Part shown: one piece after another, positions 8,507 to 19,000 of the stretch
Numbering within the stretch: position 1 is the stretch's first letter
Layout of the letters: every line of letters starts with the position of its first letter
Source of the DNA: DATJOJ01 sp035507035
GTDB taxonomy: Bacteria > Acidobacteriota > Terriglobia > Terriglobales > Acidobacteriaceae
Assembly: GCA_035507035.1 (NCBI GenBank)
Contig: DATJOJ010000007.1
Coordinates: 115,504 to 179,503, forward strand
Length of the DNA: 64,000 nucleotides
Direction of reading: 5' to 3'
Program-made: the position numbers and the translations under genes
The notes under the pieces: model-generated
Told to the model about the DNA's origin: nothing
What the model saw: the letters and a program-made list of their open reading frames with translations, nothing else
The model's database searches: none

Positions 8507-10108
8507 TCACTGCCTTGGCGCGACATCCGGCATGGCGACGGCGCCGATCTTTCCATCCGGCTCACGCACCAGCTCCGGTGCATAAAGTCCAAGATATTCC
8601 CTTCTCCACCACGCGCCGGTCAGCCGTTTCTCTTCCATTGATGTAAACCAATACTGCCACAGCACCGCGCGCACATATTCCGGCGGCCTCTGCGGAAAGG
8701 GATTTCCCGCAAAAAGCGACAGCACATCTTTATCGTTCGAAAGCAGACGCACTTCGGTGTTGGGCACGATCGGATATTCGCGCCATCCGCCGAGCGAAGC
8801 AAACCACAAATTCCAGTCAAAGCGTGGCTGATAGGGCGCGTAAACTCGCGGCGCCTCATTCAACTCTTGCGGCTTGTAGCGAAACTTGTAGGGCATCCAG
8901 TTCTGGCCATCGTCCGATCCCTGAAATTCGATTTCATAACGGCCGCGCGTCATCACAGCGAACAGTCCGTACTGATTGGCAATTCGAAACGGCTCAAGCG
9001 CCGCAACCGGCGACGTGGGCAGCGGCAAGCGAGTAAACATCCATATCAGCTCCGTAGTAGTTACGTAGAAAATCCAGAGCAGCATTGCCGACGAAAGAGC
9101 AAGCTTGATCACGCGATAGCTTCTTCGCCATTCGGCTTCCGGTCTTGCAAGCTGTGCAGGGTTGCGATGCTCGACCGGTTCGATTGTGGGCGCATTCCAG
9201 GAAATATGCAGCCTCGACAAAATCCATGCGCAGCATCGGTCGTCGAGCAGCAAAAATCCCAGGCACAACACCAGATAGTTCAGGAACGTGTAGTTGGCCG
9301 TGAGAATGACGGGAATCTGCCAACCGGTCACAATAAAAAACAACAGGATTCGCCAGCGGCGAGGCAGAAAGACCATCCACACCAAGCCGAGTTCCATTAC
9401 CAGCGTTGCGCCGGTGGCGAAGGCGTGGAACCAGTGCGGCAAGTGCTGCACGTACCAACCGATCCAGGTGGGCAGCGGGCCATTCTGGTAGTACTCGTCC
9501 ATCGCGGTAAAGTTGCGCCACTCGGGATCACCGCTCAGGAGCTTCACCGCACCTGACTGGAAATAAATTCGGAACCACTCCCACTGCAGCAGAAACAAGC
9601 TGGCGCGCGACGGCGGATGCGCCCGCCCGAGCCCAGGGCGAAATCCGGGCGGCGCAAAGAACAAACTGATGAATCCGGCCTCGAGCAACATGCCGTCAGA
9701 TTGATAGCTGGAAAAATCCTGCGCCGCGCTGACAAACGAAAGGAAGCAGACGAAGCAAATCACAAGCATGCCTCGCGGCCAGATGTTCAGCACCAACAGC
9801 AGCGATGCGATCATGCCGATCCAGCAGATCGCAATCAGCATGGGCGAACCGCTGGAGAACCACAGCACGCTAGGCACGTACCACACGCGGGCCAAGTGGC
9901 CGAGAGCGTGAGCGACTGCGTCCAGGTATTCGTTGGCGGGAAGAATTCCCTGCGGCCCGATGAGGCCGCGAATTTGGAAGACTAGCGAATAGAAAGCCGA
10001 GAAATAAATCAGCCCTATCGCGCGCAGAAAAATCCAGCGCGGGATGAGGCGTTCGGAGGCGCCATGCTGCCAATCAAACAGCCAGCGGTAGGCGCGGGGC
10101 CAATCCAT
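8507..10108 (-). CDS. Lipase maturation factor-like membrane protein
   Basis: A 533-residue polytopic protein. The N-terminal RWIFLRAIGLIYFSAF and QIRGLIGPQGILP, the many hydrophobic segments in the first 330 residues, and a soluble C-terminal domain ending in LWQYWFTSMEEKRLTGAWW are characteristic of the LMF1/LMF2 family. In animals LMF1 helps dimeric lipases fold in the endoplasmic reticulum; the bacterial role is not established and may involve exported lipases. The gene is separate from the downstream desaturase-like gene by about 90 bases on the same strand. Confidence 0.87.
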   Translation of the reverse strand: MDWPRAYRWLFDWQHGASERLIPRWIFLRAIGLIYFSAFYSLVFQIRGLIGPQGILPANEYLDAVAHALGHLARVWYVPSVLWFSSGSPMLIAICWIGMIASLLLVLNIWPRGMLVICFVCFLSFVSAAQDFSSYQSDGMLLEAGFISLFFAPPGFRPGLGRAHPPSRASLFLLQWEWFRIYFQSGAVKLLSGDPEWRNFTAMDEYYQNGPLPTWIGWYVQHLPHWFHAFATGATLVMELGLVWMVFLPRRWRILLFFIVTGWQIPVILTANYTFLNYLVLCLGFLLLDDRCCAWILSRLHISWNAPTIEPVEHRNPAQLARPEAEWRRSYRVIKLALSSAMLLWIFYVTTTELIWMFTRLPLPTSPVAALEPFRIANQYGLFAVMTRGRYEIEFQGSDDGQNWMPYKFRYKPQELNEAPRVYAPYQPRFDWNLWFASLGGWREYPIVPNTEVRLLSNDKDVLSLFAGNPFPQRPPEYVRAVLWQYWFTSMEEKRLTGAWWRREYLGLYAPELVREPDGKIGAVAMPDVAPRQ

Positions 10109-10349
10109 TTGTGTGAATTATACAGAGAGGATTCCGGTCACTCGGTCGCGCCGCAGGATGGCGCTACAGCTTGCGTAAGAAGTAAATGCCGCCGGTCCAC
10201 CCCATTTTCACCCTTTCCGCACAGGGAGAAGTAAATCTCTTGACGTTGCTCGAGGCCAGTCAGATACTTCTCGTTACTCGCAGCCGCTCGCATCTCCCCC
10301 AACTTTGTGGGTGGGCGCCGTTTTCTGTATCGCAATTCAGGAGGCAGTC

Positions 10350-11606
10350 ATGAAACGTCTCTTCCTACTCGCCGCCGCGGTCGTAGCCTGTTGCACATTC
10401 GCCGCCGCGCAGCAATATAAGGTTTTATATAACTTCGCCGGCCCACCAACCGACGGACAGAACGCAATAGGCCCTTTGATTCTTGACAATGCTGGAAACC
10501 TTTACGGAGAAACGCTGGGCGGGGGCAGTGGAGCTAACGGCGGGGGAACTGTTTTCGAGGTGTCGCCCGGTTCCAATGGCGCTTGGACGGAAACCGTCCT
10601 GTACAACTTTTGTTCGAATTATGTCAATCAGGTATGCCTCGACGGAACAGGTTCCGAGGGAGGTCTCAATCTCGATCCGCAAGGCAATCTGTATGGAACG
10701 ACTGAATTCGGCGGTACAAACAATTCTGGCCTCCTTTTCGAACTGTCGCCGCCTTCTGCGCCGGGCGAATCTTGGACGTATTCCGTACTCCACAATTTTT
10801 GCTCGGATTTTGTGAACAATCAGTGTCTTGACGGAGCATACCCCTACGACCAGCCTATCTTCGATTCCGTGGGCAATCTGTACGGAACAGCCGGTGGTGG
10901 AAATGGCCAAGGGGCCGGCGGCGTTGTATGGGAGCTTACACCAGGCGAAGGTCAGTGGAACGAGACAATCCTTTACAACTTTTGTACGCTCGGCCAGGGC
11001 AATGATTGCCCAGATGGGGACGACCTTTTCTACGGTGTCACCTTTGACCGGTTTGGCAATCTGTTTGGCACAACCGAAAGGGGCGGCACCGGAGGGCTTG
11101 GAGGTGGAGTCCTTTTCGAGTTGTCGCCTAGCTCGGGGGGGTGGACGGAAACAGTCCTGTTCAAGTTCCGTGCGTCCACTGGCTTCCCCGTCGGTGGTGT
11201 CGTGCTTGACCCTTTAGGCGATATTTATGGCACATCGTGGGGACCGCAGAATAACGACGGATCTGTATTTAGATGGAGCCCTCGCGGAGGAGCGAGTGAA
11301 TTTCAGTTCGATGGCGCTGACGGAGCGGACCCTGGAGGTAGCCTCCTGTTGGACTTGAGGCGACACGAGCTTCTTGGCGTCACCGGCCTCGGCGGCGAAT
11401 ACGGGTCGGGAAATGTCTTTGAACTGACTCCGCCTGCGCACGAAACTGTCATTTACAGCTTTTGCTCTCAGCCGAACTGCGCCGACGGGGGAGATCCTGG
11501 CGGAGGCGTAATCGAGGATGCCGTCGGAAATCTGTACGGCGCGACGCGGACTGGTGGAGCAAGCGGTATGAATGGCTACGGCGTGGTGTACGAAATTGCT
11601 AGGTAA
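10350..11606 (+). CDS. GloVer-type tandem-repeat secreted protein
   Basis: A 418-residue protein from an ATG with an AGGAGG site seven bases upstream. A signal peptide (KRLFLLAAAVVACC) ends near AAAQ. The rest is a set of about seven repeats of roughly 50 residues built around GNLYGT, GGGVLFELSP and WTETVLYNFC, matching the GloVer-containing tandem repeats common in secreted proteins of acidobacteria. These repeats probably form a beta-propeller-like fold, and the molecular role is not known. The paired cysteines in the NFCS...C segments may form disulfides. Nothing else clear is seen in the 240 bases upstream. Confidence 0.85.
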   Translation: MKRLFLLAAAVVACCTFAAAQQYKVLYNFAGPPTDGQNAIGPLILDNAGNLYGETLGGGSGANGGGTVFEVSPGSNGAWTETVLYNFCSNYVNQVCLDGTGSEGGLNLDPQGNLYGTTEFGGTNNSGLLFELSPPSAPGESWTYSVLHNFCSDFVNNQCLDGAYPYDQPIFDSVGNLYGTAGGGNGQGAGGVVWELTPGEGQWNETILYNFCTLGQGNDCPDGDDLFYGVTFDRFGNLFGTTERGGTGGLGGGVLFELSPSSGGWTETVLFKFRASTGFPVGGVVLDPLGDIYGTSWGPQNNDGSVFRWSPRGGASEFQFDGADGADPGGSLLLDLRRHELLGVTGLGGEYGSGNVFELTPPAHETVIYSFCSQPNCADGGDPGGGVIEDAVGNLYGATRTGGASGMNGYGVVYEIAR

Positions 11607-11652
11607 ACAACGAACGCACGCGCGCGGACGCTTGCGCCTACACAAATCAAAA

Positions 11653-11680
11653 CCCCGTCCCAGCTTGCGCTGGAACGGGG
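11653..11680 (-). terminator. Rho-independent-type terminator
   Basis: CCCCGTCCCAGC and GCTGGAACGGGG pair over 12 positions with one mismatch around a TTGC loop. On the minus strand the hairpin is followed by TTTTGATTT, so it would end transcription of the sigma-54 activator gene that stops at 11704. On the plus strand there is no T-tract. Confidence 0.7.
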
Positions 11681-11703
11681 CATGAGGAGCGAGAAGAGAA
11701 CTT

Positions 11704-12780
11704 TTAATCTGCTGCGGCAGTTTGGCCAACTACGACCGGGTCCGTTCGCCGACGAATCGTGCGGTTCGGAGGCAAGCCGGCATCACGAATCTTATACAGC
11801 AGCGCGCGATAGCTGATCGACAATGCTCGCGCGGCCTGCTTCCGGTTCCAGTGATGCGCCTGCAAAACTTTCAAAATCACCTTGCGTTCTAATTCCCGCG
11901 TGGCCTGGCGAGTCAACTTCTTCAACGAAATTGGCCCATCCAGATTGATCTCGGGATTGAAGAATTCGTCATCTTTGCGGACGATGAGATCGTTGCTGAT
12001 CACATCTTCACTGCCCAGGATTACATACCGCTTCATCAGATTTTCCAGCTCACGGATATTCCCCGGCCAATGATACTTCTGCAGCACGCCCATCAATTCC
12101 GGAGACAGCGTACGCGCGCGGCAGTTGTATTTGCGGTTGTAATACTCAAGGAAGTAGAGAGCGAGATCTTCGATGTCGCCTCGGCGCTCGCGCAACGGCG
12201 GCATGTGCAGATTCACGACGTTAATGCGGTAGTACAAATCCTGGCGGAAGGTGCCGCCTTCGATCTCATCTTCCAGATTGCGATTGGTGGCGCAGACGAT
12301 GCGGACTTCGACTTTCTTGTCTTCCTGTGCGCCGATGCGGCAGAACTGTCCGTCTTGCAGCAGTTGCAGAAGCTTCGATTGCAGGGCCAGATCGAGCTCG
12401 GAAATTTCATCGAGGAAAAGTGTGCCGCGGTGGGCGAGTTCGACGCGGCCGGGTTTCGAGCCGTAGGCACCGGTGAAGGCTCCCTTTTCGTATCCGAAAA
12501 GCTCGCTTTCCAGAAGCGTCCCGGGAATCGCCGGGCAGTTCACCTTCACAAACGGGCCGCTCTTCCACGGAGACAGGCCGTGAACCATGCGCGCAATGAT
12601 GTCTTTGCCGGTTCCGCTCTCGCCGTGGATGAGCACCGGGACGTTGGCGCTGGCCACTTTATCCATGCGGCTGCGCAGCGCCTGCATGGCCTCCGATTTA
12701 CCAAAAATCACCGCTTCCGGCGGAAACTCCCCAAGGGACTGAACCAGCGAACTGAACGTATTGCTTGTCGGTAAAGGCAT
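11704..12780 (-). CDS. Sigma-54 dependent transcriptional activator without receiver
   Basis: A 358-residue bacterial enhancer-binding protein. The AAA+ domain starts almost at the N-terminus: Walker A GESGTGKD, the sigma-54 contact loop GAFTGAY, Walker B TLFLDEI and the sensor region PPLRERRGDIEDL. The C-terminal Fis-type helix-turn-helix reads NRKQAARALSISYRALLYK. There is no receiver or other sensory domain beyond about 20 residues. Its HTH is very similar to that of the response regulator at 14617-16023, suggesting related binding sites. A possible TATAAT lies about 100 bases upstream and a terminator hairpin follows the stop. Confidence 0.92.
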   Translation of the reverse strand: MPLPTSNTFSSLVQSLGEFPPEAVIFGKSEAMQALRSRMDKVASANVPVLIHGESGTGKDIIARMVHGLSPWKSGPFVKVNCPAIPGTLLESELFGYEKGAFTGAYGSKPGRVELAHRGTLFLDEISELDLALQSKLLQLLQDGQFCRIGAQEDKKVEVRIVCATNRNLEDEIEGGTFRQDLYYRINVVNLHMPPLRERRGDIEDLALYFLEYYNRKYNCRARTLSPELMGVLQKYHWPGNIRELENLMKRYVILGSEDVISNDLIVRKDDEFFNPEINLDGPISLKKLTRQATRELERKVILKVLQAHHWNRKQAARALSISYRALLYKIRDAGLPPNRTIRRRTDPVVVGQTAAAD

Positions 12781-12878
12781 TTCACCTCATTTACAATTCA
12801 CTACACCTACCTCCAAGTGCACCCCGAGCACCAAAGCCCAAGACACGTCGTTTTTCGGTCGTAAATCTCACCTAAGTC

Positions 12879-12884
12879 ATTATA
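12879..12884 (-). promoter_or_regulatory. Candidate -10 element for the sigma-54 activator gene
   Basis: TATAAT on the minus strand within an AT-rich patch in the 200-base gap upstream of the activator gene. No good -35 hexamer at the standard spacing is seen, so this is weak. Confidence 0.3.
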
Positions 12885-12980
12885 ATTCATAACTTTGTAT
12901 GGAATTCTGAGCGGTTCAAACGGGCTTGAGGGATAGAGGAAAAACGGCTCTGATAACTTAGAAAATATAGGAAAACTTTT

Positions 12981-13358
12981 TCACATCGAAGAAGTTACTT
13001 TCCTTCGTCGATCGGAGCTTATTTCGGTGAGTGGATGGGAGAACTTAACCCCCAACAACTGATAACCATTTGCGTGCGCATCCCACATAGCCTTAGCCCG
13101 TAAGTTCCTGGCAGCCTTGGGTAAGGTTGAGGTAGGCATCAATGGCGCACTGGGGATTTCGAGCGAAACCAGCGCCGTGACCGGCAAGGCGCGGCGCACC
13201 GCGATTAACGCACCGCCGGCCGACACATTCAGCGCCGTCGCAAATTCCAGAAGATCCTTGCCGTTTTCATCCGCTGTGCGAACAAAAACCGGGATCGCTA
13301 GGGGCAGGCGCGGCCACTTGCGACGCTCATCTTCAGACGATTTGTGGCGGCTTATCAT
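12981..13358 (-). CDS. PilZ-domain protein
   Basis: A 125-residue protein from the ATG at 13358; a GTG start 19 codons earlier is also open. The PilZ c-di-GMP motifs are present: an arginine cluster RRKWPRLPL near residues 12-20 and NVSAGGALI about 30 residues later (the D/NxSxxG motif). It is therefore probably a single-domain c-di-GMP receptor. It sits between a sigma-54 activator and a two-component pair, next to signalling genes but in no evident operon with them. The window also encodes a GGDEF/EAL enzyme and a PilZ-SPOR protein. Confidence 0.85.
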   Translation of the reverse strand: MISRHKSSEDERRKWPRLPLAIPVFVRTADENGKDLLEFATALNVSAGGALIAVRRALPVTALVSLEIPSAPLMPTSTLPKAARNLRAKAMWDAHANGYQLLGVKFSHPLTEISSDRRRKVTSSM

Positions 13359-13530
13359 CTTCCCCACACTACGATTAGCGATCTTTACCGCACCTCTTGG
13401 GCCAAATGAGTACACGAATATTTCGGTTTTCTCAGGTTATCTCGGGGGTTAATGCCAAATTTTTACAGAAATGGCCGATAACTGCGAGATTCTAGGTACA
13501 CTAGTTTCGTCGTTTGTTCGCTTTGATTTT

Positions 13531-13563
13531 CGACTTTGGGTAAGTCGATAAGTACTTTCGACT
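13531..13563. promoter_or_regulatory. Cluster of three CGACT(T) half-sites
   Basis: CGACTT at 13531, its inverse AAGTCG at 13542 and CGACT at 13559 form two alternative inverted pairs in the 320-base gap upstream of the histidine kinase gene. This could be an operator for the divergent PilZ and kinase genes. Nothing else clear is visible in the gap. Confidence 0.3.
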
Positions 13564-13678
13564 GCATACTTTTGCCCATGAGTGGTAATTTACTTGCGCC
13601 TTTTCAATTGACAGCCCAAACCCTCTGCCTTACCATCGGATCAGTTCCCCTCCCTCTTCAGCAGAACCACCGACGACA

Positions 13679-14620
13679 ATGGCCTGGGCGCCAGAAAATC
13701 CGTGTCTAACAACTTCGGCCACCGTTCGCGCGACCGATTCGGGGCTATGTCCAGTCAAACCCGACGTCAAGAAACCTTGTCCGGAACCGGCGTGTAGTGA
13801 GGAATTGTTACAGCTGTATACCCAGCTCAGGGACCGCTTCGCTCGTACCACCAATGCCTTGGCGTCGGCAGCGCATGACCTCAAAACGCCGCTTTCCATC
13901 CTGAATGGCTACGTTGAACTACTTCAGAGTGAGAAATTGGGCGAGCTTAACGAACGTCAGCGCGCCGTTCTTCGGGACATGAGTTCGAGCGGCCGCCGCC
14001 TGCAGAACTTCATTCAGGATTTCTTGAGCTTCAGCGTCCTCGAGACCGGTGAAGTCAAGATGCACTTCGAGACGGGCAATATTAACACCTGCCTGTCCGA
14101 GGTCTGCCGCCTGTGGTCGCATCCGTTTCAGCAGAAAGGGCTGGCGCTGTATTTTCTTGGCAACGATAAGCTCTCGGATTTTGTTTTCGACTCCGCGAAA
14201 GTCGAGCGCGTCGTCTCCAATCTCCTGGACAATGCTTCAAAGTTCACGCCCGCTGGTGGCACCGTCTGGCTGCATGCCGAGCCCTACATGTGGGAGCGGC
14301 GAAATGTCGACCAGAAGGGCGTTATGGCAGAACGCCGCCGTTCCGCCAGTACCTCGCCGAACTCCGTCAAGATCAGTGTCGCCGACACCGGCCCTGGAAT
14401 TCCGCCCGAATATCACATCGAAGTTTTTGATGATTTCTTCCGCCTGCCCTACACCGAGCCGCAATCCGGGATGGGGCTGGGTCTGGCCATTGCCCGCCGT
14501 TTGGTGAGCAGCATGGGAGGAAAAATCTGGGTGGAAAGCGATCCTGGCGCGGGTTGTAAGTTTTCCTTCATCATTCCCCTTCGCCCACCAATTTCAGCCA
14601 ATCAAGGACAAAGTCAATGA
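13679..14620 (+). CDS. Cytoplasmic sensor histidine kinase
   Basis: A 313-residue kinase with no membrane segment. The phospho-acceptor H box reads AHDLKTPL (about residue 66), the N box NLLDNASKFTP, the G1 box DTGPGIP and the G2 region GMGLGLAIARRL; all catalytic boxes look intact. The first 40 residues are cysteine- and proline-containing and resemble no sensor domain. The ATG at 13679 lacks a clear ribosome site, so the N-terminus is uncertain. The stop overlaps the start of the sigma-54 response regulator (ATGA), giving a cognate two-component pair. Confidence 0.9.
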   Translation: MAWAPENPCLTTSATVRATDSGLCPVKPDVKKPCPEPACSEELLQLYTQLRDRFARTTNALASAAHDLKTPLSILNGYVELLQSEKLGELNERQRAVLRDMSSSGRRLQNFIQDFLSFSVLETGEVKMHFETGNINTCLSEVCRLWSHPFQQKGLALYFLGNDKLSDFVFDSAKVERVVSNLLDNASKFTPAGGTVWLHAEPYMWERRNVDQKGVMAERRRSASTSPNSVKISVADTGPGIPPEYHIEVFDDFFRLPYTEPQSGMGLGLAIARRLVSSMGGKIWVESDPGAGCKFSFIIPLRPPISANQGQSQ

Positions 14621-16023
14621 AAGATACCGCCAACATTCTTCTGGTTGACGACGAACCCGGAATGCTGCGCTATATCCGCACTCTGCTCGAAGTGGAAGAG
14701 TACAAAGTTGAAACTGCCAACACCGGCGAGCAAGCGGTTGAGCGAGTGCAGAAAGGCTTGCGCCCCGATCTTGTTCTGCTCGATCTCTTGATGCCCGGCA
14801 TCGACGGTTTGCAGACCCTTGAGCAGCTCCGCCAGATGCAGCCCGGCGTGAAGGTCGTTATGCTTTCCTGCGTCGGCGACACGCGAAAAGTCGTGCAGGC
14901 CATGCGCCTCGGCGCCTTCGACTACCTGACCAAGCCGTTCCAAAAGGCAGAACTTGATGCGGTCGTCGATCAATGTCTCGGCAGCAATCAGCAGAACTAT
15001 CCCGGCGAAGTCGAAGAGCTCGCCGATGACGTTTTCTTCGTGGCCGCTAGTCCGGCCATGCGCCGCCTGCGCTCCGAAGCGGCATTAGTCGCCAATGTTG
15101 ACATCCCGGTTTTAATGTTGGGTGAGAGCGGCACCGGTAAGGAAGTCATGGCGCGGCTGATTCATAAGCTTTCTCCGCGCGCGCATCGCACTTTTTTGAA
15201 AGTCAATTGCGCGGCCGTGCCCAACGATCTGCTGGAAAGCGAATTGTTCGGCTACGAAGCCGGCGCCTTCACCGGTGCGAACCATGCCAAGCCCGGAAAA
15301 TTCGAACTCTGCAATAAGGGCACCATCCTGCTCGACGAAATCGGCGAAATGTCGACCTCATTGCAAGCCAAACTTCTGCACATTTTGCAGGACGGACAAT
15401 TCTCGCGCCTCGGCAGCCGCTCCGTCATCAAAGCTGACGTTCGCATCCTGGCCGCAACCAACATCAATATTCCCGAAGCTCTGGCCAACAAGACGTTGCG
15501 CGAGGATCTCTACTACCGGTTGAACGCTTTTACTTTGCATGTTCCGCCGCTCCGCGACCGCAAAGAAGAAATTCCAATTCTGCTCAAGCATTTCATGGCG
15601 CATCAGGCCGAGCGGTATGCTCGTGCTCCGCTGCCGATCACGCCGGAACTGTTGCAAGCATGCATGGACTATCATTGGCCCGGCAACCTGCGCGAGTTGG
15701 GCAATTTCGTTAAGCGCTATCTTGTCTTGGGCGACGAGAAGATGGCAATCAATGAATTGCGCCCAAAAAGCGACAGCAATGGAGCGCAATTCGCGTCTGC
15801 GGCTGCGAACGAATCTGGCGCCGGAGGTTTGAAGTCGCTGGCGCGGAGCGCCAAGGACGAAGCCGAAGCTGAGGCGATCGCCAAGGCTTTGAATCAGACC
15901 AACTGGAACCGCAAGCAGGCGGCGTCACTCCTGAAGATTAGCTACAAAGCTCTGCTCTACAAGATTCGCCAGTACGGCATCGCCGAGGCCAAGAGCCACC
16001 ACAAACTGTCCGCAGGAGCATAA
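14617..16023 (+). CDS. NtrC-type sigma-54 response regulator
   Basis: A 468-residue response regulator. Residues 1-120 are a receiver with VDDEP, the phospho-acceptor Asp in LLDLLMPG and the conserved KPF lysine. The AAA+ domain follows with GESGTGKE, the sigma-54 loop GAFTGAN and the Walker B motif ILLDEIG. The C-terminal Fis-type HTH reads NRKQAASLLKISYKALLYK. It overlaps the upstream histidine kinase by four bases and is surely its partner. The HTH closely matches that of the receiver-less activator at 11704-12780, so the two may share target promoters. Confidence 0.94.
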   Translation: MKDTANILLVDDEPGMLRYIRTLLEVEEYKVETANTGEQAVERVQKGLRPDLVLLDLLMPGIDGLQTLEQLRQMQPGVKVVMLSCVGDTRKVVQAMRLGAFDYLTKPFQKAELDAVVDQCLGSNQQNYPGEVEELADDVFFVAASPAMRRLRSEAALVANVDIPVLMLGESGTGKEVMARLIHKLSPRAHRTFLKVNCAAVPNDLLESELFGYEAGAFTGANHAKPGKFELCNKGTILLDEIGEMSTSLQAKLLHILQDGQFSRLGSRSVIKADVRILAATNINIPEALANKTLREDLYYRLNAFTLHVPPLRDRKEEIPILLKHFMAHQAERYARAPLPITPELLQACMDYHWPGNLRELGNFVKRYLVLGDEKMAINELRPKSDSNGAQFASAAANESGAGGLKSLARSAKDEAEAEAIAKALNQTNWNRKQAASLLKISYKALLYKIRQYGIAEAKSHHKLSAGA

Positions 16024-16039
16024 GCCGAGCGGTCCATCG

Positions 16040-19000
16040 CTACTGCACGACGAGGTTGACCGTGGTACTGCGCGACGCTTCATTGGAACTCGCCGTGATT
16101 GTGACGACATAAGTTCCCGCCGGAGTTCCCGTCGTATTGGTCGTGCTCGACGAACCGCATCCCGCCTGAAGCAGGACCAGCCCGAAGAAGCAACCCAGCA
16201 GCAGTCCCATCAATGCCCGTCTCTTCTTCGATCCACTACCGATGCCCACACCCAGGAAGGTCAATCCACCGATTGGCAGCAAGACAGCGTACAGGACTCC
16301 CCTGCGCAGCAGCTCAGTGGTTGTCGTCACCCGCATGGTCGTGTTGATCACCAAAGCTGTGCTGGCCGGGCCTTGATTGAGATTCGGAATCGGATTTGTC
16401 GTCTCAACACACGTGGCGCCTGTCGGCAGGCCGGAACACGCAATGGAAACGCTATTTGGAATGGCCCCCGTCGGCGTAAGTGTGGCCGTAAAGTTTGCCG
16501 GGACTCCTGCCGGGGTTGTGGCTTGAGCGGGTGACACAGTCAGCGTGTAGTCATTGACTGTGACCGTGGCCGGCGGGGCATTGAATTGGTTCGACCCTCC
16601 AATTCCCGCCGAACCATTATTGGTCAGCGGCACCGGATTGCCCGCCGGTGTGGTCGGGGCATTGGGAATCAGGATGACCGTCTCTGTCGCGGTCGCATTC
16701 GAGTTCATCGTGCCAACGTTGCAAAGCACCAGGCCGCCACTCGCCGAGCCGCAGGTACCCGGGCTCGAGGTCGCGGAGACAAAGCTCGCTCCCGTCGGCG
16801 GCAGAAAATCGGTAAAGGTTACGTTGTTGGTCGCATCGCCATTGTTCGTGATCGTATAAGTAAACGTCGCCTGGTTCCCCACGCCCACTGGCGTCGGCGC
16901 AGCCGTCACCGTAACTCCCAAGCTCAGGATTGGGCCTAGCTTGCTTAGGAAAGCGTCGCTCGAGCCGTCAAGCATCGACTGAAACGGAGCCGCGAGAGGG
17001 AAACTTGGCGCTGGAGATTGCGTCTCTCCCGCCACATAGCTGGCGCCCTGCGGATCCACCGCAATGCCGGTGCCGTAATCGGCGCCACTTCCGCCTAGAT
17101 ATGTAAGATAGTGTCCGGCTGCATTTTGAATCGTGGTGGTCGTGTCAATTCGGGCGACGAAGGCATCACCTGCCCCGCCACCATACACAGCCTGCACCGG
17201 ATTGTTGAGAACGAGGAGCGGGGTTGTTGTAACCCCATTTATGGTCTCACCCGAATTCGTCCATCCGGTGAGTCGCGCTCCCTGAATCGTGTCCACAGTA
17301 ATCCCCAATCCAACATCCGTTCCACCGCCGCCAATGTAGGTGGAATACAACAGCGGCACATAACCCTGCAGATTGCCGGTTGTCGTCGGCGGTCCCAGCT
17401 TCACCATAAAAGCATCGGAAGCACCACCGCCGTACGTCGACTGGAAAACGCCAGTGCCGGCCACAACGAAGGGGTTGGAACTCGTCGAACCCGTTACATA
17501 GACATTTAACGACGAATCCACGGCGACTCCGTAACCGATGTCATCGCCGGCTGCACCAACATAAGTCGAATACAACAGCTGCGTGCCGGTAATTGCAGTG
17601 GGATTGAGCTTAGCCACAAAAATGTCGTAGGCGGAGACCGTCGTCGAGCAGTCCGACGTCGAGCCGGCCTGATCAAGGCATCCCTGGTATGCATTCAAGA
17701 TCGGAAAATCGTTTGATAAGCCGACGTGCAGGAAGCTGGTGCCGCCGGTAATGTACACGTTGCTGTCTACATCTACTGCGACGCCGCCGCCCACCGCCGC
17801 GGGTCCGGTATTCAACGAGTTGCCGCCTCCGAAATACGTCGAATACGGAACACTCGCAACACCCGCAACATTCGGATTCACCTTGGTCAGAAAGAATTGA
17901 ATCGTGGATCCCGACGCCGGCGCAGTTTGAAAAGAGCCCGTTGTCGAGGGGAACCCAGTGCTCACTTCCGTGGATGTGGTCGTCCCCGTAACGTAAGCGT
18001 TCCCTCCTGGATCCAGCGCCACGCCCGTCGCCACATCGACTCCAAGCCCCGAAAGGTAGGTAGAGTAAAGTAGCGTGCTTCCCGTCGGGTCGAGCTTGCT
18101 TACGAAAATATGCTTGTTGGTCGTATTCAGCGGGCTCGCTTGAAAAGCGTTCTTGGTCGGAAAATTACTCGAGCTGGTGTTGCCTGTCACAACTACGTTG
18201 AAGGCAAGATCAACTGCAATTCCGGCGGTTGTGTCGACGCCGCTCCCGCCGATGTAGGTAGCGAATTCTTCCGTCGATCCGGTACTGTTAAACTTCGCGA
18301 CAAAAACGTTGGCCGTGCCTTTCAAAGTCGACTGAAAAGGCGTGCCTCCCGCCGGAATCGGAAAATCCGTCGATTCCGTCGAACCGGCAATATAAGCATT
18401 CGAGGCTTGATCGACCGCCACCGCCGGACATCCCGAAATCGGTGTGGAGGTACCCAGAATCAGTGTGCATGCCTCGTTGCCACTACCGCCAAGGTAGGTC
18501 GAATAACTGAGAATGGGGTCAATCACCAGCGTTCGGCTGCGATCGTAATCACCAACTTCAAAACCGACCTCGCCGTTGCGCAGCACGAAGCGGCTAGGAA
18601 CAATATGTTCTCTATCTGCGACCTTCTGGTAAGCCCGTGGCGCCTGCATGGCCACGTCGCCTCCAGGAAGCGAAAGCATCAGGTCTCCGTCTGGGCTGAG
18701 CCGTGGCCGGCTGCCTTCGAATTCCATCGCCACACGAGCAGGCTCCGCGCCCGGCGCGATTTCGAAATCGTATTCCAGCTTTCCCTGATTGCCGTGGTAA
18801 ACCAGATCGATGCCGGGATAAACATCCCGATAGCGTACCCCGGCGAACTGCGGCACGTTTCGCTGCCACTTTGCCGGATCATTCCCGATGAAATAATTAC
18901 TTTTGCCGGGAAGTTGCCGCTCGCCACCCACCTCAAACCTGGGATTTGCGCCTGCCAGCTTCATCCGCACAACTGAAAAATCTCGTTTTCCCCGAGATGC

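Noticed and set aside
10160..10176. Possible sigma-54 promoter TGGCGC...TTGCG upstream of the GloVer-repeat gene
   Set aside because: GG to GC spacing is eleven bases rather than the required ten.
10138..10335. Open frame upstream of the GloVer-repeat gene on the minus strand
   Set aside because: No ribosome site, no recognisable domain, and it lies in the promoter region of the repeat gene.
16554..18976. Long plus-strand open frames opposite the SBBP protein
   Set aside because: They are antisense shadows of a high-GC repetitive gene and contain no recognisable domains.
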